Assembly (NCBI RefSeq): GCF_932526225.1
Contig: NC_064036.1
Span: 8,627,519 to 8,691,518, forward strand
Source of the DNA: Nematostella vectensis
Lineage: Eukaryota; Cnidaria; Anthozoa; Actiniaria; Edwardsiidae
DNA length: 64,000 nucleotides
Direction of reading: 5' to 3'
In this document: in pieces, positions 13,001 through 28,000 of the stretch
How positions within the stretch are numbered: position 1 is the first letter of the stretch
Layout: every line of letters starts with the position of its first letter
Notes under the pieces: model-generated
Told to the model about the DNA's origin: nothing
What the model saw: the letters and a program-made list of their open reading frames with translations, nothing else
Database searches by the model: none
Position numbers and translations under genes: made by a program

Positions 13001-16000
13001 GTCTTGTTATGCTTGTTACAGAGAATTTGAAATGGTTATAAACATTTATTTGTTAGAACCTGTGATCCGTATCTGCCAAAGAGAACACCAGGAGAGGGTT
13101 GGGTCTAATGGGAACCAGGTATTTGCCGCCAAGTGCAAGTCATCCGGAGCCTACGAGGAGATCCAGTGCGAGGCGGCAACACATCAGTGCTGGTGCGCAG
13201 ATGCTAAGGGAAACGAGATCCCCGGCACACGGACAAACGGACCTATCAGATGCTCACAATACGGTAAATATTCAGATACCCGCTATATGGTAAACAGTCG
13301 ATCATATCAGATACTCGTTATACGTTCGATAGATGGAATTACCAAAATACACACAATACGGTAGATAATTGAGCCTATCAGATACCCGTTATTAAGTACC
13401 GAAGACGGACAAACGGACCTATCAGATGCTTGCAAAACGTGAACTTATCTGATACCCGTTGCAAAGAAATTGTTATTGTCCATGAAAATTATTTCAAAGG
13501 GTTTGAACAGATATCGCGTTACAACACAAATGTAGGAATACTAGTCGTGTTATAATTCTTTATGTCCGTAGCAAACATACCCCTAGCCTAGGTTCCGCCT
13601 TTTCCAGGATTGTCCTAAGAGTTTGTTACCCATTGCAAAAAAATTGTTATTGTCCATGAATGTCATTTCAAAGGGTTTGAACAGATATCGCGTTACAACA
13701 CAAATGTAGGAATACTAGTCGTGTTATAATGTCCGTAGCAAACATACCTCTAGCCTAGGTTCCGCCTTTTCCAGGATTGTCCTAAGAGTTTGTTGTTCTG
13801 GTGTACAGGAGCCAACCTTACTCACTGCCAGAGACACTACCAGGAAAAGACTAGGAACTGGTTCCTGGCCACGCGTCACGTCCCATGGTGCCGCAAGGAC
13901 GGCTCGTATGACCCTCGCCAGTGCTACAAGACGGACTGTTTCTGCGTCAACGAATATGGAGTGTACATGAGTGCATCACGTGTTGACATATCAAAGGGGA
14001 ACGCTGTTTGCGGGAAATCAGGTATAGTGCTCATGTTGTTTGCACCCTAAAACAAACATTTCTAGTCACGTTTGTGTTCGATACGGACGATATAAAAGGT
14101 TGCTATTTTTCTGCAGGCTCCACTAAATGTACAAGGCAGAGATCAAGTGCCATTGAGGCGCAGCGGCCCGGAGCCTTTGTGCCGCAGTGCAAGGCTGATG
14201 GGAATTTCCAAGAGAAGCAATGCCACGGATCGTACTGCTTCTGCGTCAACAGAGACGGCAGGATGCTCACTGGCAGCCGTGTGGCTATTGGCAGACAGGA
14301 GCCCGACTGTGAAAGCCATGGTGAGGATTCCCTGCTACCACAAATAGAAGGGAAATTGAAATCACTAGATATGTTTGTGCATTCTGATATAGCTCTAAAA
14401 TACAATGTTAAAGTTGAAATTACTCGTCGCTCTCCACTAAGATACGCTTTATTTTGCCACATAGGGGTTCCCTGGAAAAGGACGCATTCTCTTTTTTAGA
14501 TTAGGCAAATAAAGGCACTGAAATATATAGGTAGCAGACTGTGTCATGATTCCCATACAAACCAAGTATTACTAAAGGTTATTATTTTCTGCTTTCATCG
14601 TATCTCTTTTTAGATAAAATGTCTACCAAATGCCACCTTCATGTTCAGCGCGCGCTGATTGCCGGGACGGGTCACGTGCCTAGATGTACACCCGAGGGAG
14701 GTTATGAGCCTGCGCAGTGTGATCCTGCGAGTCACGAGTGCTGGTGTGTGGACGAACATGGCACGGAGGTCAGCGGTACTAGGTCCACCGACCTCGTCAC
14801 ATGCAAGGAATTTGGTGAGTATCGCTTGCGGTATGTCAGATACTACTAACGCTCATCCATGCTAATGTGTTACTCTGTCCACAGGCGACACCCTGACCAC
14901 GTGTCAGCGGCAGTATCAGGAGTACTGGAGGGAGAGTGTGCCAGGACGGTACGTCCCCCACTGTAGGAAGGACGGCAGCTTCAACCCCGTGCAGCACTAT
15001 GCAGGCACCTCTTTCTGCGTTGACCAGTACGGCTTACCCAGGAAAGGACTCGAGGTCAACACCCTACTGGACGGCTCAGCACTCTGCATAGATATTGGTG
15101 AGCGCTGTCACATGTTTTCAACTATTCTCCTCTATATGGGGACTCTACATGGATATTGGTGAGCGCTTTCATATTTTTACACGAAGGTTGGCGAAAGTGA
15201 ATTTTCTGTGAAGTCGTAGAACCACGTGGGACTTTATTCGCGCTTAGATACCTTTAAATCCATTAGGCTAGAATGCTGAGTTTCCGTTCGCTAATTCTTG
15301 TTTACCTTCTTCCATCAGTAAAAGATTAGTCATGAATGCTGAATTCTCGTTCACTAAATCTTGTTTACCTTCCTCCATCAGTTAAAGAGCCTACTCCTTG
15401 CCAGCGCGCAAAGGGTGAAGCTCTTCTCAGTCCCGAGACCAAGCGAGTACCCAACTGTCGCCCGGATGGCTCGTACAGCCGCGTGCAGTGCGACAAGTCG
15501 ACAGGGGAGTGCTGGTGCTCCAGTGAGGATGGTAGTGAGACCCCGGGCACGAGAACTAGTGGTACCTTACGATGTCCAGCAAATGGTAAGTGTCTTAACA
15601 GAACCTCGAAAATCATGTTTAGCGGTACATCAGGCTGCTGAGCGGTAAGTACCCAATGAAAAACGACTAGTGGTTCCTTACGATGTCCAGCAAATGGCGA
15701 GTGCGTTATTGTAAGATCTTCATAACAAGCTTAAGATGCTTAAAACCTTGCCTTGGCTCAATAAAATAACTACAACAAGATTTATTTTATCTTTTATGAA
15801 GTAGGATAGTTTGCAAAAGTAGCCTCTAAGCGATGCTAACTTTGAGGTAAAAGCTACCTTTTTTATTGAAGTTCGCGTTAACCCAGTTTACTGTAACTGA
15901 CGAGTAAAGCAAGTCGAATGTAAAGCCCATTTCTCGACGGATTGATTTGCGCTCTACCTTTTCAATTCTAAAAATTATCTTCTTTATCAGATTCTCATAC

Positions 16001-19000
16001 ACCGTGCGAAAAGAGGTTCCTCGCCGCTCAACTGCCATCTCTAGCGCCATGGAATCTTATCCCAGTCTGCCGGGATGACGGGACCTATCGCGATGTGCAG
16101 TGTAGCCCCCACTGGGGAGAGTGCTGGTGTACCGACATCAACGGAAACACACGACCAGAAACTGTCACGAGGGGGATCCCTGACTGTCCTAAAATCAGTA
16201 AGTGTCACTTCTAACCTTGGAAATTACATCAAGGTTGCCGTGGTCGTCTTTGTCACCAGGACCACCATCATCATCTTAATCGTTATCATCATCATATTCA
16301 TCGTCATCACCAATACTACCCCTAAACCCACCACTATTATCAGCACCATCATCATCGCCGCCATTATCAATACTACTCCAAATTCCACCAAAAACACTTC
16401 ATCATCAGTACCATAACAACTCTGCCCACTACCACTAGATGCCGACTATTTTAAGATTAATTTCCTGTTTTTTTTTTTTAAATTGTGAAATACCTCTGAG
16501 ATTTTTGACACACATCCCCACAGCGCCCCTCAACTCTCACCTGCTTTAAGCAAAATCCCAAATCCGCATCGCCCCTTCTTCTTCAGATTGTCTCAGGTTT
16601 CCCATGCTCTCTGTTTCTTTCTGGCTACCAAGTCATGGCTTTCTAACAGGGATTGCTTGATACTTGATTGCTTGATACACGTATCCTGTCTGTTTGCAGA
16701 AGAGTTCTCCGCGTGCCAGAAGCACCGTCACCGCGTGCAAGGCATGACAGGGCAAGCTCCGGTCGGCGCCTACGTGCCTAGGTGTGCGGACGACGGCAGC
16801 TACGAGACCGTCCAGTGTCATGACGGCACTCGGTACTGCTGGTGCGTGGACGAGGACGGCAAGGAAAGACCCGGCACAAGGCAAACTGGACAACCCAACT
16901 GTGATCCAGGTAACGCAATGGAACAAACGGTTATAGATACTAGCTTGGAATCGCATTTGGCTGATAGTGACCTAATAGTGTTCGCCTTTTTCTAGGAGTT
17001 CCTCCATCCCTCCCACCTCAACTACCTACTCCAGGTAATTATTATTACTCTTACATGGTTTTATTATTACCCCATTTGTTCTGGATGTTGTTGTTGCGCT
17101 GTTATTCCCTTTCTCTAAGCCCACTCGCCTTATTATATCTCCTTCTCCCTATTTAGTGCCCGTGACACCCTGTCGAGCCCAAGTCGAGCAAGCGCTCAAG
17201 ACCCCAGCCTCGCTGGACAGGTTTGTCCCCCGTTGCACCCTAGATGGCGCTTATGAAGACGTCCAGTGTCAAGAGAGTACAGGGGAATGTTGGTGTGTTG
17301 ACGCTCAGGGCTCGGAACTGGACGGTACCAGATCTACGGAGTTGGTCACATGTCACAAGCACAGTACGTATATGATATGTTAAAGCCGCATTGTCACCAG
17401 TTTACTTCCGGTCGATTACGTAACAATATCCGATGATTTTTAACGGAAAACGCGAAAAATATTTCAAAATATTGAAAGCAGTGTGTCTATTGGAAGTTCT
17501 TTGAGGATGTGATTGATAATTTAGAGCGGATGGCCTGTTAAATATCTCGGATTTTAATGGATTCTTTTGTCTTATAACGGTTGATAACGGTTATAACTGG
17601 TGACGATGCGGCTTTAAGGAGGCACGTTAGTAATCCTTTAGCATTTTTGTTTTGTTTCACTTGTTATGAAATTAACGTCTAGTAGTCTCAAGCTCGTCCG
17701 ATTTTATTTATGTTTTCGGATGATAATATTTCATCATCCGTATTTGATGGGCTACTGTTTTATTTCATTTATCGGTAACCGATTTAAAGTTATTTAACAT
17801 ATGAACGGACCAATAGTTTATGAACTTCCCAATATATTTCCAAAAATAACCGATGCTTTTTCTTTAAATTTGCAGAGAGACATAACTTAGGCATGATGGG
17901 GATCATAGTGTAAACTGACCATGTATTTTTATCCGCATACTTAATTTTCTACCTTTGTTTCGGACAACATTGCTTTATTCTTCAATTTGTTTTAGAGAAA
18001 GCAGATACACCTTTGTTGTTTTCAGCAAATGAAAGCTTAGTGGTTGTATTCATATATACGCAAAGGACAGAGGTATAGATTATTTCGATTAGACATGACC
18101 AAAGAGCGAGAGCATTTCTTGAAACATTTCTCTATTGTTATGCAGCAAAGTGGTAACTCAATTTTGAAATAAGTTTGCTGCATAATAATAGAGCGCCCTG
18201 TTATTCCCTTGCGAAATGTCTCTGCACGTGCAAATGTCACTCAAGTCCACAACATGAATAATAAGGTTTCATTGAGCATGCAAGTTTTTTTTGGCTCGGG
18301 TTAGAGAACAGGTTAAAACCACTTCATTCTCGATGTTGTATTTCGGGAAATGGACAGAACTTGGTGAGTAACTGTATTGTAGGGTCTCATAAGCTCCACT
18401 AAAACAAGGAAGCATGGAATTGCTTATTTGTCGATTTTTAAGCGAAGACATTGAATTTTCAAGAGGATTCGAAATAATAATAATTGTACGAATTCGCTCT
18501 TTGCCCATGTCTAATCGTAATAATCTATACCCCTGTCCTTTACGTACATATGAAGAGAACCACTAAGCTTTTATGGGCTGGTGACAACAAAGGTTAATCT
18601 GCTTATTTAAAACAAATTGAAGGACAACGCAATGTTGCCCGTAGCAAAGGTAGAAAATAGAATATGCGTACAAAAAATTACATGGTCAGTTAAGACTTTC
18701 CACTATGATCCCCATCATGCCTAAGTATAAGTTATGTCTCTCCGCAAATTTAAAGAAAAAGCATCGTTTATTTTGGAAATTTGGAAAGTTCAAAAAATAC
18801 TGGTCTGTTCATATGTTAAATAACTTTAAATTGGTTACCGATAAATAGAATAAAACAGTAGCACATCAAATACGGATGATTAAATATCATCCTTCGAAAA
18901 CATGAATGAAACCGGACGAGATCTGAGACTACTAGACGTTAATTTTATAACGAGTAAATTGAAAAAATGCTATAAAGAATTATTAACGAGCCTCCTTAGA

Positions 19001-22000
19001 TATAAATAATATCTAATCGAGCGGACAATTAGCGTTCCTGTAATTACCAATCCATTGAACAGCTTTTTTTCAGTTTGTGCATGCACACAAAACATAAATG
19101 AAAGTCTTGCTGTGTTCTTAAACGGAGATGTTTGATGTGCAACCCCCATCCCTGTATATTCGATGAGTCGGAGTCAAAGAAATCCTTTGATTTCTATGCT
19201 TACCAGGAGACAGAGTGACGGATTGTCAACGCGAATACCAGCTGTCTGAGCGAAACAGGTTCTCGTTGGGTCGGTTCGTGCCGCGATGCACATCTGAAGG
19301 CCACTACGAGCGTGTTCAATGCCAAGAGGCTGAATGCTACTGTGTAAACAGCGGCGGCCACGAGATCCAAGGGACCCGGACAGTGCTTCCACAGAGACCT
19401 AACTGCACTGATGCAGGTAACGTCGTTCTCAGGGCCACTCGCACAGTGGCTTTTGTCTTGTATTTATGGAACGTAGACTGAGTTATTTCTAGATTCTCAA
19501 AAAGGAAGAGACGTGTAATTGAACTGCAATAAGAAGATAAGAGAGAAGAGAATTTATTAATTACAGTACTTATTTTTAGCATAAGAAATTTTCGTTGAAC
19601 CTTTTGATGCTCCTACTGAAAGTACTTCTGGTGATGCAAACGTGCCAGATGAATTGCTGAATTTTAACGTCATTCCATTCAAAATCGTGATGTATAGATT
19701 CTTCGTATTAGACGAAAATTGACAAAGCATTTTAGATTAGGTTCATTCATTACTAAATTCCATAACGCAGAGACGGCACCGACAGTGTGTCAATACAAAC
19801 ACCAAGTGTCATCAGTGAACGCAGCGCCGGGCGTATTTGTGCCTCAGTGCAGACCAGACGGCGGGTATGACGTCGTGCAGTGCCGAGGTGCGGTCTGCTA
19901 CTGCGTGGACAAGAGAGGAATCGAGATACAGGGAACAAGACTACCTATTGCAGACGGAAGGCCTAAGTGCGATAGACCAGGTGAGTCAGAATTATAACAA
20001 CACTTGTAAGCAAGTTGGCAAATCCGACCTTCTTGTCCAGGTAGGGTCCTACATGATTTTGAGGCTACCACAACAGACTGTAAACAAATGGTTACGGTTG
20101 TGTATCTCTACTATTAATTAAAGTGTGTCAACCATAGTGGAAAAAAAACACCCTTGACATCTTTTGTTAAAGCGATCCTTAAAAAAAACACTCATCGGCG
20201 ATTCAACACTAACTTCAAAAGGCCGAGTAAAGATAGCTTAGTAACTCTAGCGACTTAACAAAGGTTTATTACCTTCAGCTGTAATTGTCTTTCCACATTA
20301 TAGCAATTAGGTCAAATTTCCTATCTAAGGAGGTTTTATTTGACGTATGATAGCTGACCCCGGCTTGTTGACCCTTACAGGAGACGTGTTGACCCTGTGC
20401 CAGCGGCTTTACCAGGAGTACTGGCGTAACCCCATCCAAGGTCGATATGTGCCTAGGTGTGATGCTAACGGCGAATTCGAGAACGTCCAGTGCCATGGTC
20501 CCTGCTGCTTCTGCGTGGACGAGAATGGCCAGGAAATCCGTGGCACTAAGGTGCTACAAACCTTACTCCCTACGGCAATGGCGAGGCTGTGTCAGCAGAA
20601 AGGTACGAAACCGGTTGTGTACTAGCAGTACAAGTGGTTACCGGCTAGAGTAAGGCATATCGCGCTTCAGTTAAGACTGCGATACCCTTACCATGAGATA
20701 ATGGATAAAACAATTCACATCATCAAATTTTCTGGTGTTTATAGGCTTTGAAATATGGTGGTGCTAATTTCTACATAATTATATACTCTTACTTTCAAAC
20801 ACGGAAACATCATTAATCTTTAGTTTGATTTTCTTACTTTTCGTAAGACAGCAACAACAACAAAAGAAGCTTAAATTAGAATATATTTGCCACACCTTTA
20901 GATAAGCCCCTGACGTTGTGCGAGAGGAAGCTGCGTGAGTATCTTCTCAGTCCCCCTCGCCGTGGCATGTACAAGCCTGATTGTGTGGACGGTCAATTCT
21001 TCCCGGTGCAATGCGAGCCAACAGGCGATACGTGCTGGTGCGTTGACAGCCAGGGCAAGGAGAAACCAGGCACACGGAAAGAAGGGTCTAAGATTACTTG
21101 TCCTAAAGGTATGATAGCTCTAAAAGCAATTTAAGTGCTTACCAATCAGGCTGTAGGTCTCCACTTTCTTCGTTTCAGAAAATGCTGATGTTCATATAAG
21201 GAGGTACTTTACTCGATTGATTTTCAACTAGACTCATTACTGAACAAAATATGAACATGTTATATTGTGACGACTAAAAATAAACATTAAACGAGGACAC
21301 CCGCTTCCTTTCAGATCAATTTCCATTCACATTAGTTGCATACTTCGAACGTGTTTTTATTTTTCTCAATCCATGCCTTGATAACCAAAGTAAATGTTTT
21401 ATCGTTGCACTCAACAACTGCTGAACAAAGGTGCAACTTTATTGCTTTTACAGACGACTCACTGCCTTTGGCGTTGAACTGTCGGGAGCTGCTCGTGTAT
21501 GACGCTGGCTACTTCTCTGTGTTCATCAACAAGTGTAACCAGGATGACACCTATGCACGTGTTCAGTGCGATTATATCAATGGCTACTGCTGGTGCACTA
21601 ATCCCATGGGCCGTGGACAGAGATGGACATCTGCGCGAGGACAACCGAACTGCACTTCTATAGGCAAGTCTATTTTTACGAAGCATAGTACTTTTTACCT
21701 CCCAAGGTCTTCTTACAAAGAACAGTAGGTGTTATTTACCATCACAATGGCAAGGTACAGTAGTTGTTAACATTACATTTAACACCGCCAGTCATCTACC
21801 TTATCAATCATAATCAACAAGACATAATTATCATTAAAAAATATTTCTCATCTTTTTTAACCATTATCATCATCAACAGCTACATCATTATTTTTACTAT
21901 TGTCATCAACCCTGTCAACAAAAATAACGATATCACAAAGGTTATCGTCAAACAGCAGCAGTCACCTGCCACCACACCACCAACAATATCACCTTTAAAT

Positions 22001-25000
22001 GTTATCAATTTATTATGATCATTTTCACGATAACCATTAAAAATGTCATTGCAGCTCTCCCCACCAAGTGTCAAAGGCACCAGATGCGCCTGCGCGGGTT
22101 CACTGGCGTCGCACCTACAAGCCAGTACCTTCCGCAGTGCCGATCTGACGGGAGCTATAACCCTGTGCAGTGTGACGGGTCCACGCCTACCTGTTGGTGC
22201 GTGGACCAGAACGGATACGAGATCATTGGGTCGAAGGAATTCGGTCAACCAACCTGCAAGGATCACCGTACGTCCTTTTTGCAAATGCTCGTGTTAACAT
22301 TGTCCTGTGTAGACTCGTAATTTAAAGGTGTTAGTAACATTGATTGATTTTTGGTTTATATTTGATTACTAGATCTATTTCAGCACGTGGTTCTCCTTAT
22401 TGAAATAGTTATCACATTATAATACTGAAAACAATTTATACGATTTTATAATACTTAATGCAGCCTTGAAGATATTGTAAGGCACTTTACACACTAAAAA
22501 CACATAAGTGGTAATAAGAGCGTTATTTCTCTTATTGCAGCCCCAGTAGTCGGCGGTGTGATCAAAAGACTACTGGACTGTCACGAGGCCCGTCAGAGAA
22601 TCCTCGGTCCCTCAGGAATACCCCCTCCGGGAGCTTATGTCCCGAAGTGCAAGCACGACGGCACGTACAGACAAGTCCAGTGCCACTCCTCCACCGGCTA
22701 CTGCTGGTGCGTCAATAATTTTGGGCAGGAACAGCCAGGGACTCGAAAAAGAGGACCGCCCGAGTGCGTCCAACCTGGTACGTTTCAATGTTAAATTTCT
22801 TTATGATGTTTTAGATGTTTTAGGGGGGTTAGTAAAAATGTCCATATGAGAATGGAAGCAACGATTCCCTAGTGAATACTCCATCATTAGATTATAAGGC
22901 AACATGCTCTGGTCTGTTACCCAAGTTTTGATCCTTTAAAAAACAAAGTTCGAGTATGTGAAGCGACACACAAAAGTTCACCCACCATGCTATTACAAGT
23001 ATTGCGCCTAGCTGAGCATATTCATTGTTTTACAGTGTCTCCGAGTGTTTGCCAGCAGGACCGAATGCAGGCGCTCGCGTGGTCCGGTCGCCTGGTAGTT
23101 GGTGCCTTTATACCTCGATGCCGGTCTGACGGGAGCTACGATCCAATCCAGTGCCACGAGTCTCCCGGGCAGTGCTGGTGTGTGGATGTCCATGGCAATG
23201 AACTGACTGGGACAAGAGCGTTCGGGCAAGTGGTTTGCTCAACAAGAGGTCAGTGTGCCGTATAAGCACCATTGTCAGCATTATTACAATTATAAACACC
23301 ACCAACAACATTTCAATATGATTCCAAAAATATATCTTTAAAAATCTTTGCAATACACCAAAAACTGGAATTCGACTCTTCGAATCTTTGTGTGAGCCGT
23401 GCGGCGCGTTTGTTAATTCCAGGGAAAAACCACAGGGAACACATGTCAGAATTATTAGGCTATAGCATCTGCAACTGTAAGCACAGTGACAACATTATCC
23501 CATTGTCAGTATAACAAACATGACATTAATTATTTGGGTCACGTTTAGACGGTAAGACCACGTGCCAAAAAGAGCAAGAAGAAAAAGGAATAAGCGATTT
23601 GTGTGATAGTAACGGTGGCTTCAAGCCCCTTCAGTGTGAGAAGCCATACTGCTGGTGTGTCGACCGAAACGGCAAAGAAATACCGAGAACGCGGACTAGT
23701 GGCCCTGCCAAACCTTCCTGTAACTCGCAAGGTACATGCCTTTCTTCTTTCTACATGTGTTTCTTACCGTTTTATTTCTCTTGTTCTCTACAGAGTGAAT
23801 TATTTGTTTCTAATATCTTTCTTCATATTCTACCGTCAATTGCCTGTTAAAAGAACGTTTTCACAAGCTATACGAGATTCCCTCAAAAAGATCCATGGTC
23901 TTGTGGGGTGTTTTAAGCATGGTCTATATATTGTCTTTTGCAGCTGGCTTGACTAAGTGTCAGAAGGAGCGTCAGCGCCTTTTGGGGTGGAGTGGCTTGG
24001 CCCCTCCTGGTAGCTTTGTACCCGAGTGCCAGGTTGATGGCTGCTATGACAGCATACAGTGTCACGAGTTGAGTGGCTTCTGCTGGTGCGTGGACAGCGA
24101 CGGGAACCAAGTCCCTGATACCAGGGTCCAGGGCAAGCCTATCTGCGGCAAACAGAGTATGTACATTAGCGGCGCGGAGCGATGTAGCAAAATATCAAAG
24201 CTTCTGTGAATATATTGGGTGCTGCTTAATTACTCTAAGATGGCCAAAATGACTAGTTCCTTGTAAAATATTTTCTACAATATAGATTACAGGAGTACCT
24301 GTTCTTTTCAGATGATTCGGCTCAATGCACAAGTGCAAGATTTCAAACTAGTTATTGCCTTGTTGCTCAGATAATTGTTGAATATCAAGACCCTTCTGTT
24401 CTCAGCCCAGAGATCATCTTGTCAGAAGGAAAGGCAGCGCGCCCGAGGATGGTCCGGAGAGAACAACGGCGCCTTCATTCCTCAATGTGACAACGACGGG
24501 TACTATAGTGACATCCAGTGTCACCACGATATGTGCTGGTGCTCGGATGAGTACGGCTACGAGTTGCCTCAGACGAGAGTGATGGGCAAAGGACTTAGGC
24601 CGGATTGCAGCAGAGTGCCTAGTGAGTGTCATATACATAGTTTACTTTGAAGCTGTATTTCTTCTGGACAGGATAACTTCTCCTAACTCTTTATATATCT
24701 TTGTATATAGCAACGGCAGCAGCTTCGACAACTGCATCTTATTTGCAACATCAAAAACGAGAACAGAATTGTAATGAGAAGAGCAAATTCAGTAGACATA
24801 CTCAACAGCTTTATCACGAGTGACGGCCCCCCCAAAAATTAAACAACAATCCACAGCCAATATCAACAGCGAAAGCTAAAATATTTTTAGCAACTTCAGT
24901 GTCAACTTTATTTCTGCTTCAATTATGTACTAAAAGACTATGGTTATCGTGTTTAAGTATTTAGTCTAAATGAATCAAATTTCTTCAGGTAACTTTACAC

Positions 25001-28000
25001 GTTGCATACGTCTGCGGTCCCGTGCTCTTGGCCTGAGTAAATTCCCGGTACCACCTGGAGTAAATGTCCCGAGGTGCGAGAGTGATGGATCATTCAGCTC
25101 TGTGCAGTGTAACGAATTGACGGGATACTGCTGGTGTGTCGATAGACAGGGTAACCCTGTGTTCGGTACAGAGGTCCGCGGACAGCCAGATTGCAGCGCA
25201 CGAGGTAACGTACCCTAGACTGTTTAAGATACTCAAGTCCATATCTTAGGTTGGTATTCGACTGTTTTTATAACTGTTTTATAACTGGCGACAAAAAAAG
25301 GTTGTCGCTAAAATTTCCTGATTTTGATTTCTTTAGTATCACCAACGAAATGTCAAAAGGAGTTGGAGCTTGCCCGAGGCCTTCCCGGGTCCCTACCGAT
25401 CGTTGGCTCGTTCATTCCCGATTGCAAGCCGAACGGAGCATATAAGAGAAAGCAGTGCCACTCCTCTACGGGCGAGTGCTGGTGCGTGGACGAGTTTGGA
25501 AACGAGGAGTCTGGGACTCGAATCCGTGGCGATCAGCTGTGGTGCGATCCGCCAGGTACAACATGACCTTTTCTATAAACGAAGCCTATGTCTGTGGTCC
25601 TACCTTGATTTACTGCTTCATCACGTAAACATAACCCTTAGCAATCGACACCATTAGCCTCTCTACCTCCCCCTCCCCCCCAAGAACGTAATCAAACTCG
25701 ATCCTTTTGTAACATCAGGTTTTTGTATGTGTTTGTCAGCTGGGCTTAGTCCATGTCTAAAGGAGCGTCGTCGAGCGATCGGGTACGGTGTAGGCGTCAT
25801 CAAATACCGGTTTATACCGGACTGCAAACAGGATGGCAGTTACGAAGAGGTTCAGTGCCTGGGCGGAAAGCAGTGCTGGTGCGTGAATCATAATGGCGTG
25901 GAGGTCCTGGGTACAAGGATGACCGGAAGGCCAATGTGCTTCTCACCAACAGGTACTCGCTTTGTGTTTACAAAAGGGAAGAGCAAACACCGTAGTTTCT
26001 TTCCCTTAGTAACTACAGTACTCAGAAAGCTGCGATAGCTGAGGGGACTGTGAATACCTAGTCTACGGATAAGGACGTTACTGTGAGCCAGATGGACTTT
26101 TTTTTGGTTGCAGCGACGTTGACTCAGTGCCAGCGCGAGCGCCGAGCAGGCCTAGGGTTCGACGGCTCTCCTGCTGTTGGTGTGTACGTCCCCAAGTGTA
26201 CCGCTAGCGGTGGCTACGAGGAACTACAGTGCAATGCTGGTACCAATGAGTGTTGGTGTGTGGACACGTTTGGCAAGGAGATCGCCAACACGCGGATTAT
26301 TGGACGTCCAGCGGACTGTCCTACTGTTGGTCTGGCAGGTATACTAGATTGATTTCATAGATTGGTGTGACGACTAACACCTACCTTCGGTGACGCTGCG
26401 ACCAATTTTCGCTTAGACTAATTTAGGAAACAATAGAGAGTATTCCCGTGATCTCATCTTTTCAAAATTATGAGCCTGCCTCACGACTATTTTTTTAAAC
26501 CCCTGGTCAACTAATTTCATGTAACTCTTGGTGACGTCGACTCAGAGTTTTTTTTTGTTCTGGGTCAGAAAAAAAATGGCCGGAGTAACGGAGAACCATT
26601 TGAACTTTCTCGGTCTTAAGAGCACTTTCTTGGAACTCGTTTTTTCTCTTAGGCGAGAGTCGAACGCTATGCGAACTTGACCGCCAGAGAGCGATGGCCA
26701 TCGGAGATACCGAATATATACCCCAGTGCACAAAGGATGGCGAGTTTGTGCCGGTACAGTGCCATCAGGAGAAGAAAAAATGCTGGTGTGTGGATGGTAA
26801 CGGCAACATGATATACGGATCCACCACTAAAGGCGACAAGAAACCTGTCTGTCAACGCAACGGTATGGAATGTAAATCTTAATCCTCAAGATTATGGATC
26901 GAATATTTCTTTCCGCGGAAGGGAAGGAAGCATTTCCCCTCAGGAAAACATCTTGTATTAGTATATCTACCACTCGACCCTTATGAAGACGTTATTTTTT
27001 CCAATCTTTTGAGACAAAATGTTTTAATAAGCAAAATAGTTGTTCTCGCCTGCTTTGAGTTCACTTGCATGATTTACCTGACAATACAGTCGTATCCCCC
27101 ACCGACTGCGAAGAAAGGGCGAGGCTGCTGTCTCAGGACAAGGCGCCTGGGAGGTACATCCCTAAATGCGACGACGAAGGAGCCTACGAATCTGTTCAGT
27201 GTCATCCCTCTACTGGGTTCTGCTGGTGTGTGGGAAGACTTGGGCAGGAATGGCCACGAACCCGTCAGCATGGCGGAAGGCCGGCTTGTGATCATGAAGG
27301 TATGAATAGGCATTTCTTGATATAGAAAAAGATTTGAACTTTAAGCAATGCTCTCTTGATTCTCTCTGATGCCTTATATGTTGCGACATGTTTGCCTTCT
27401 GTCGAATCAAGCATTCCGAAATTGAAGCAAACAGAGTTGTTCGACCGCCATCATTTATATCGCAACAGTTTATGATGTGATGTTGTTTTGGTTGTGATCG
27501 ATCAAAAGATGTGACAGATCCAGAATTGGAAGAATTCAAAGGTCCTGATTGACGTCAACCTGAAAAAACGAAAGGCACAGCACAGGGTGCACGTGTGTCT
27601 GAAATCGAGTCTAAGCGCTAGTAGCCTGTTGATGATTGTATGTTATTGTATGGCTATAGTTGGACTTACGCCTTGCCAGAAGCAGCGGTTTAATGCTTAT
27701 GGTGTAAGTGAGTCGACGCCCGCTGACCGCTATGTACCGCGATGTGACGCGTCTGGGGGGTATGAGCCGGTGCAGTGTCTCTCCACTACCGGCCACTGCT
27801 GGTGCGTGGACAAGGATGGGATCGAGATTCGAGGCACTCGCAGACGTGGTGTCAGGCCTGTCTGCAAGCAAGGTATGCTTGTTTTTTTTATTATTGTAAA
27901 TCGTCTACTACGTTCTACTGTTCTACCTCGAAAATATGTCCCATTTTGATTATTTAGGCATACCCACCAACGGTTCAAAATAAACGCGAAATATGGAGTT

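Noticed and set aside
16250-16416. Open frame rich in Thr and Ile
   Set aside because: Simple-sequence triplets keep the frame open; it lies in the intron after a good donor.
24711-24780. Possible Thr/Ala-rich linker exon (ATAAASTTA) after Tg1-28
   Set aside because: It has a TAG acceptor but no usable GT donor in phase; perhaps a decayed linker.
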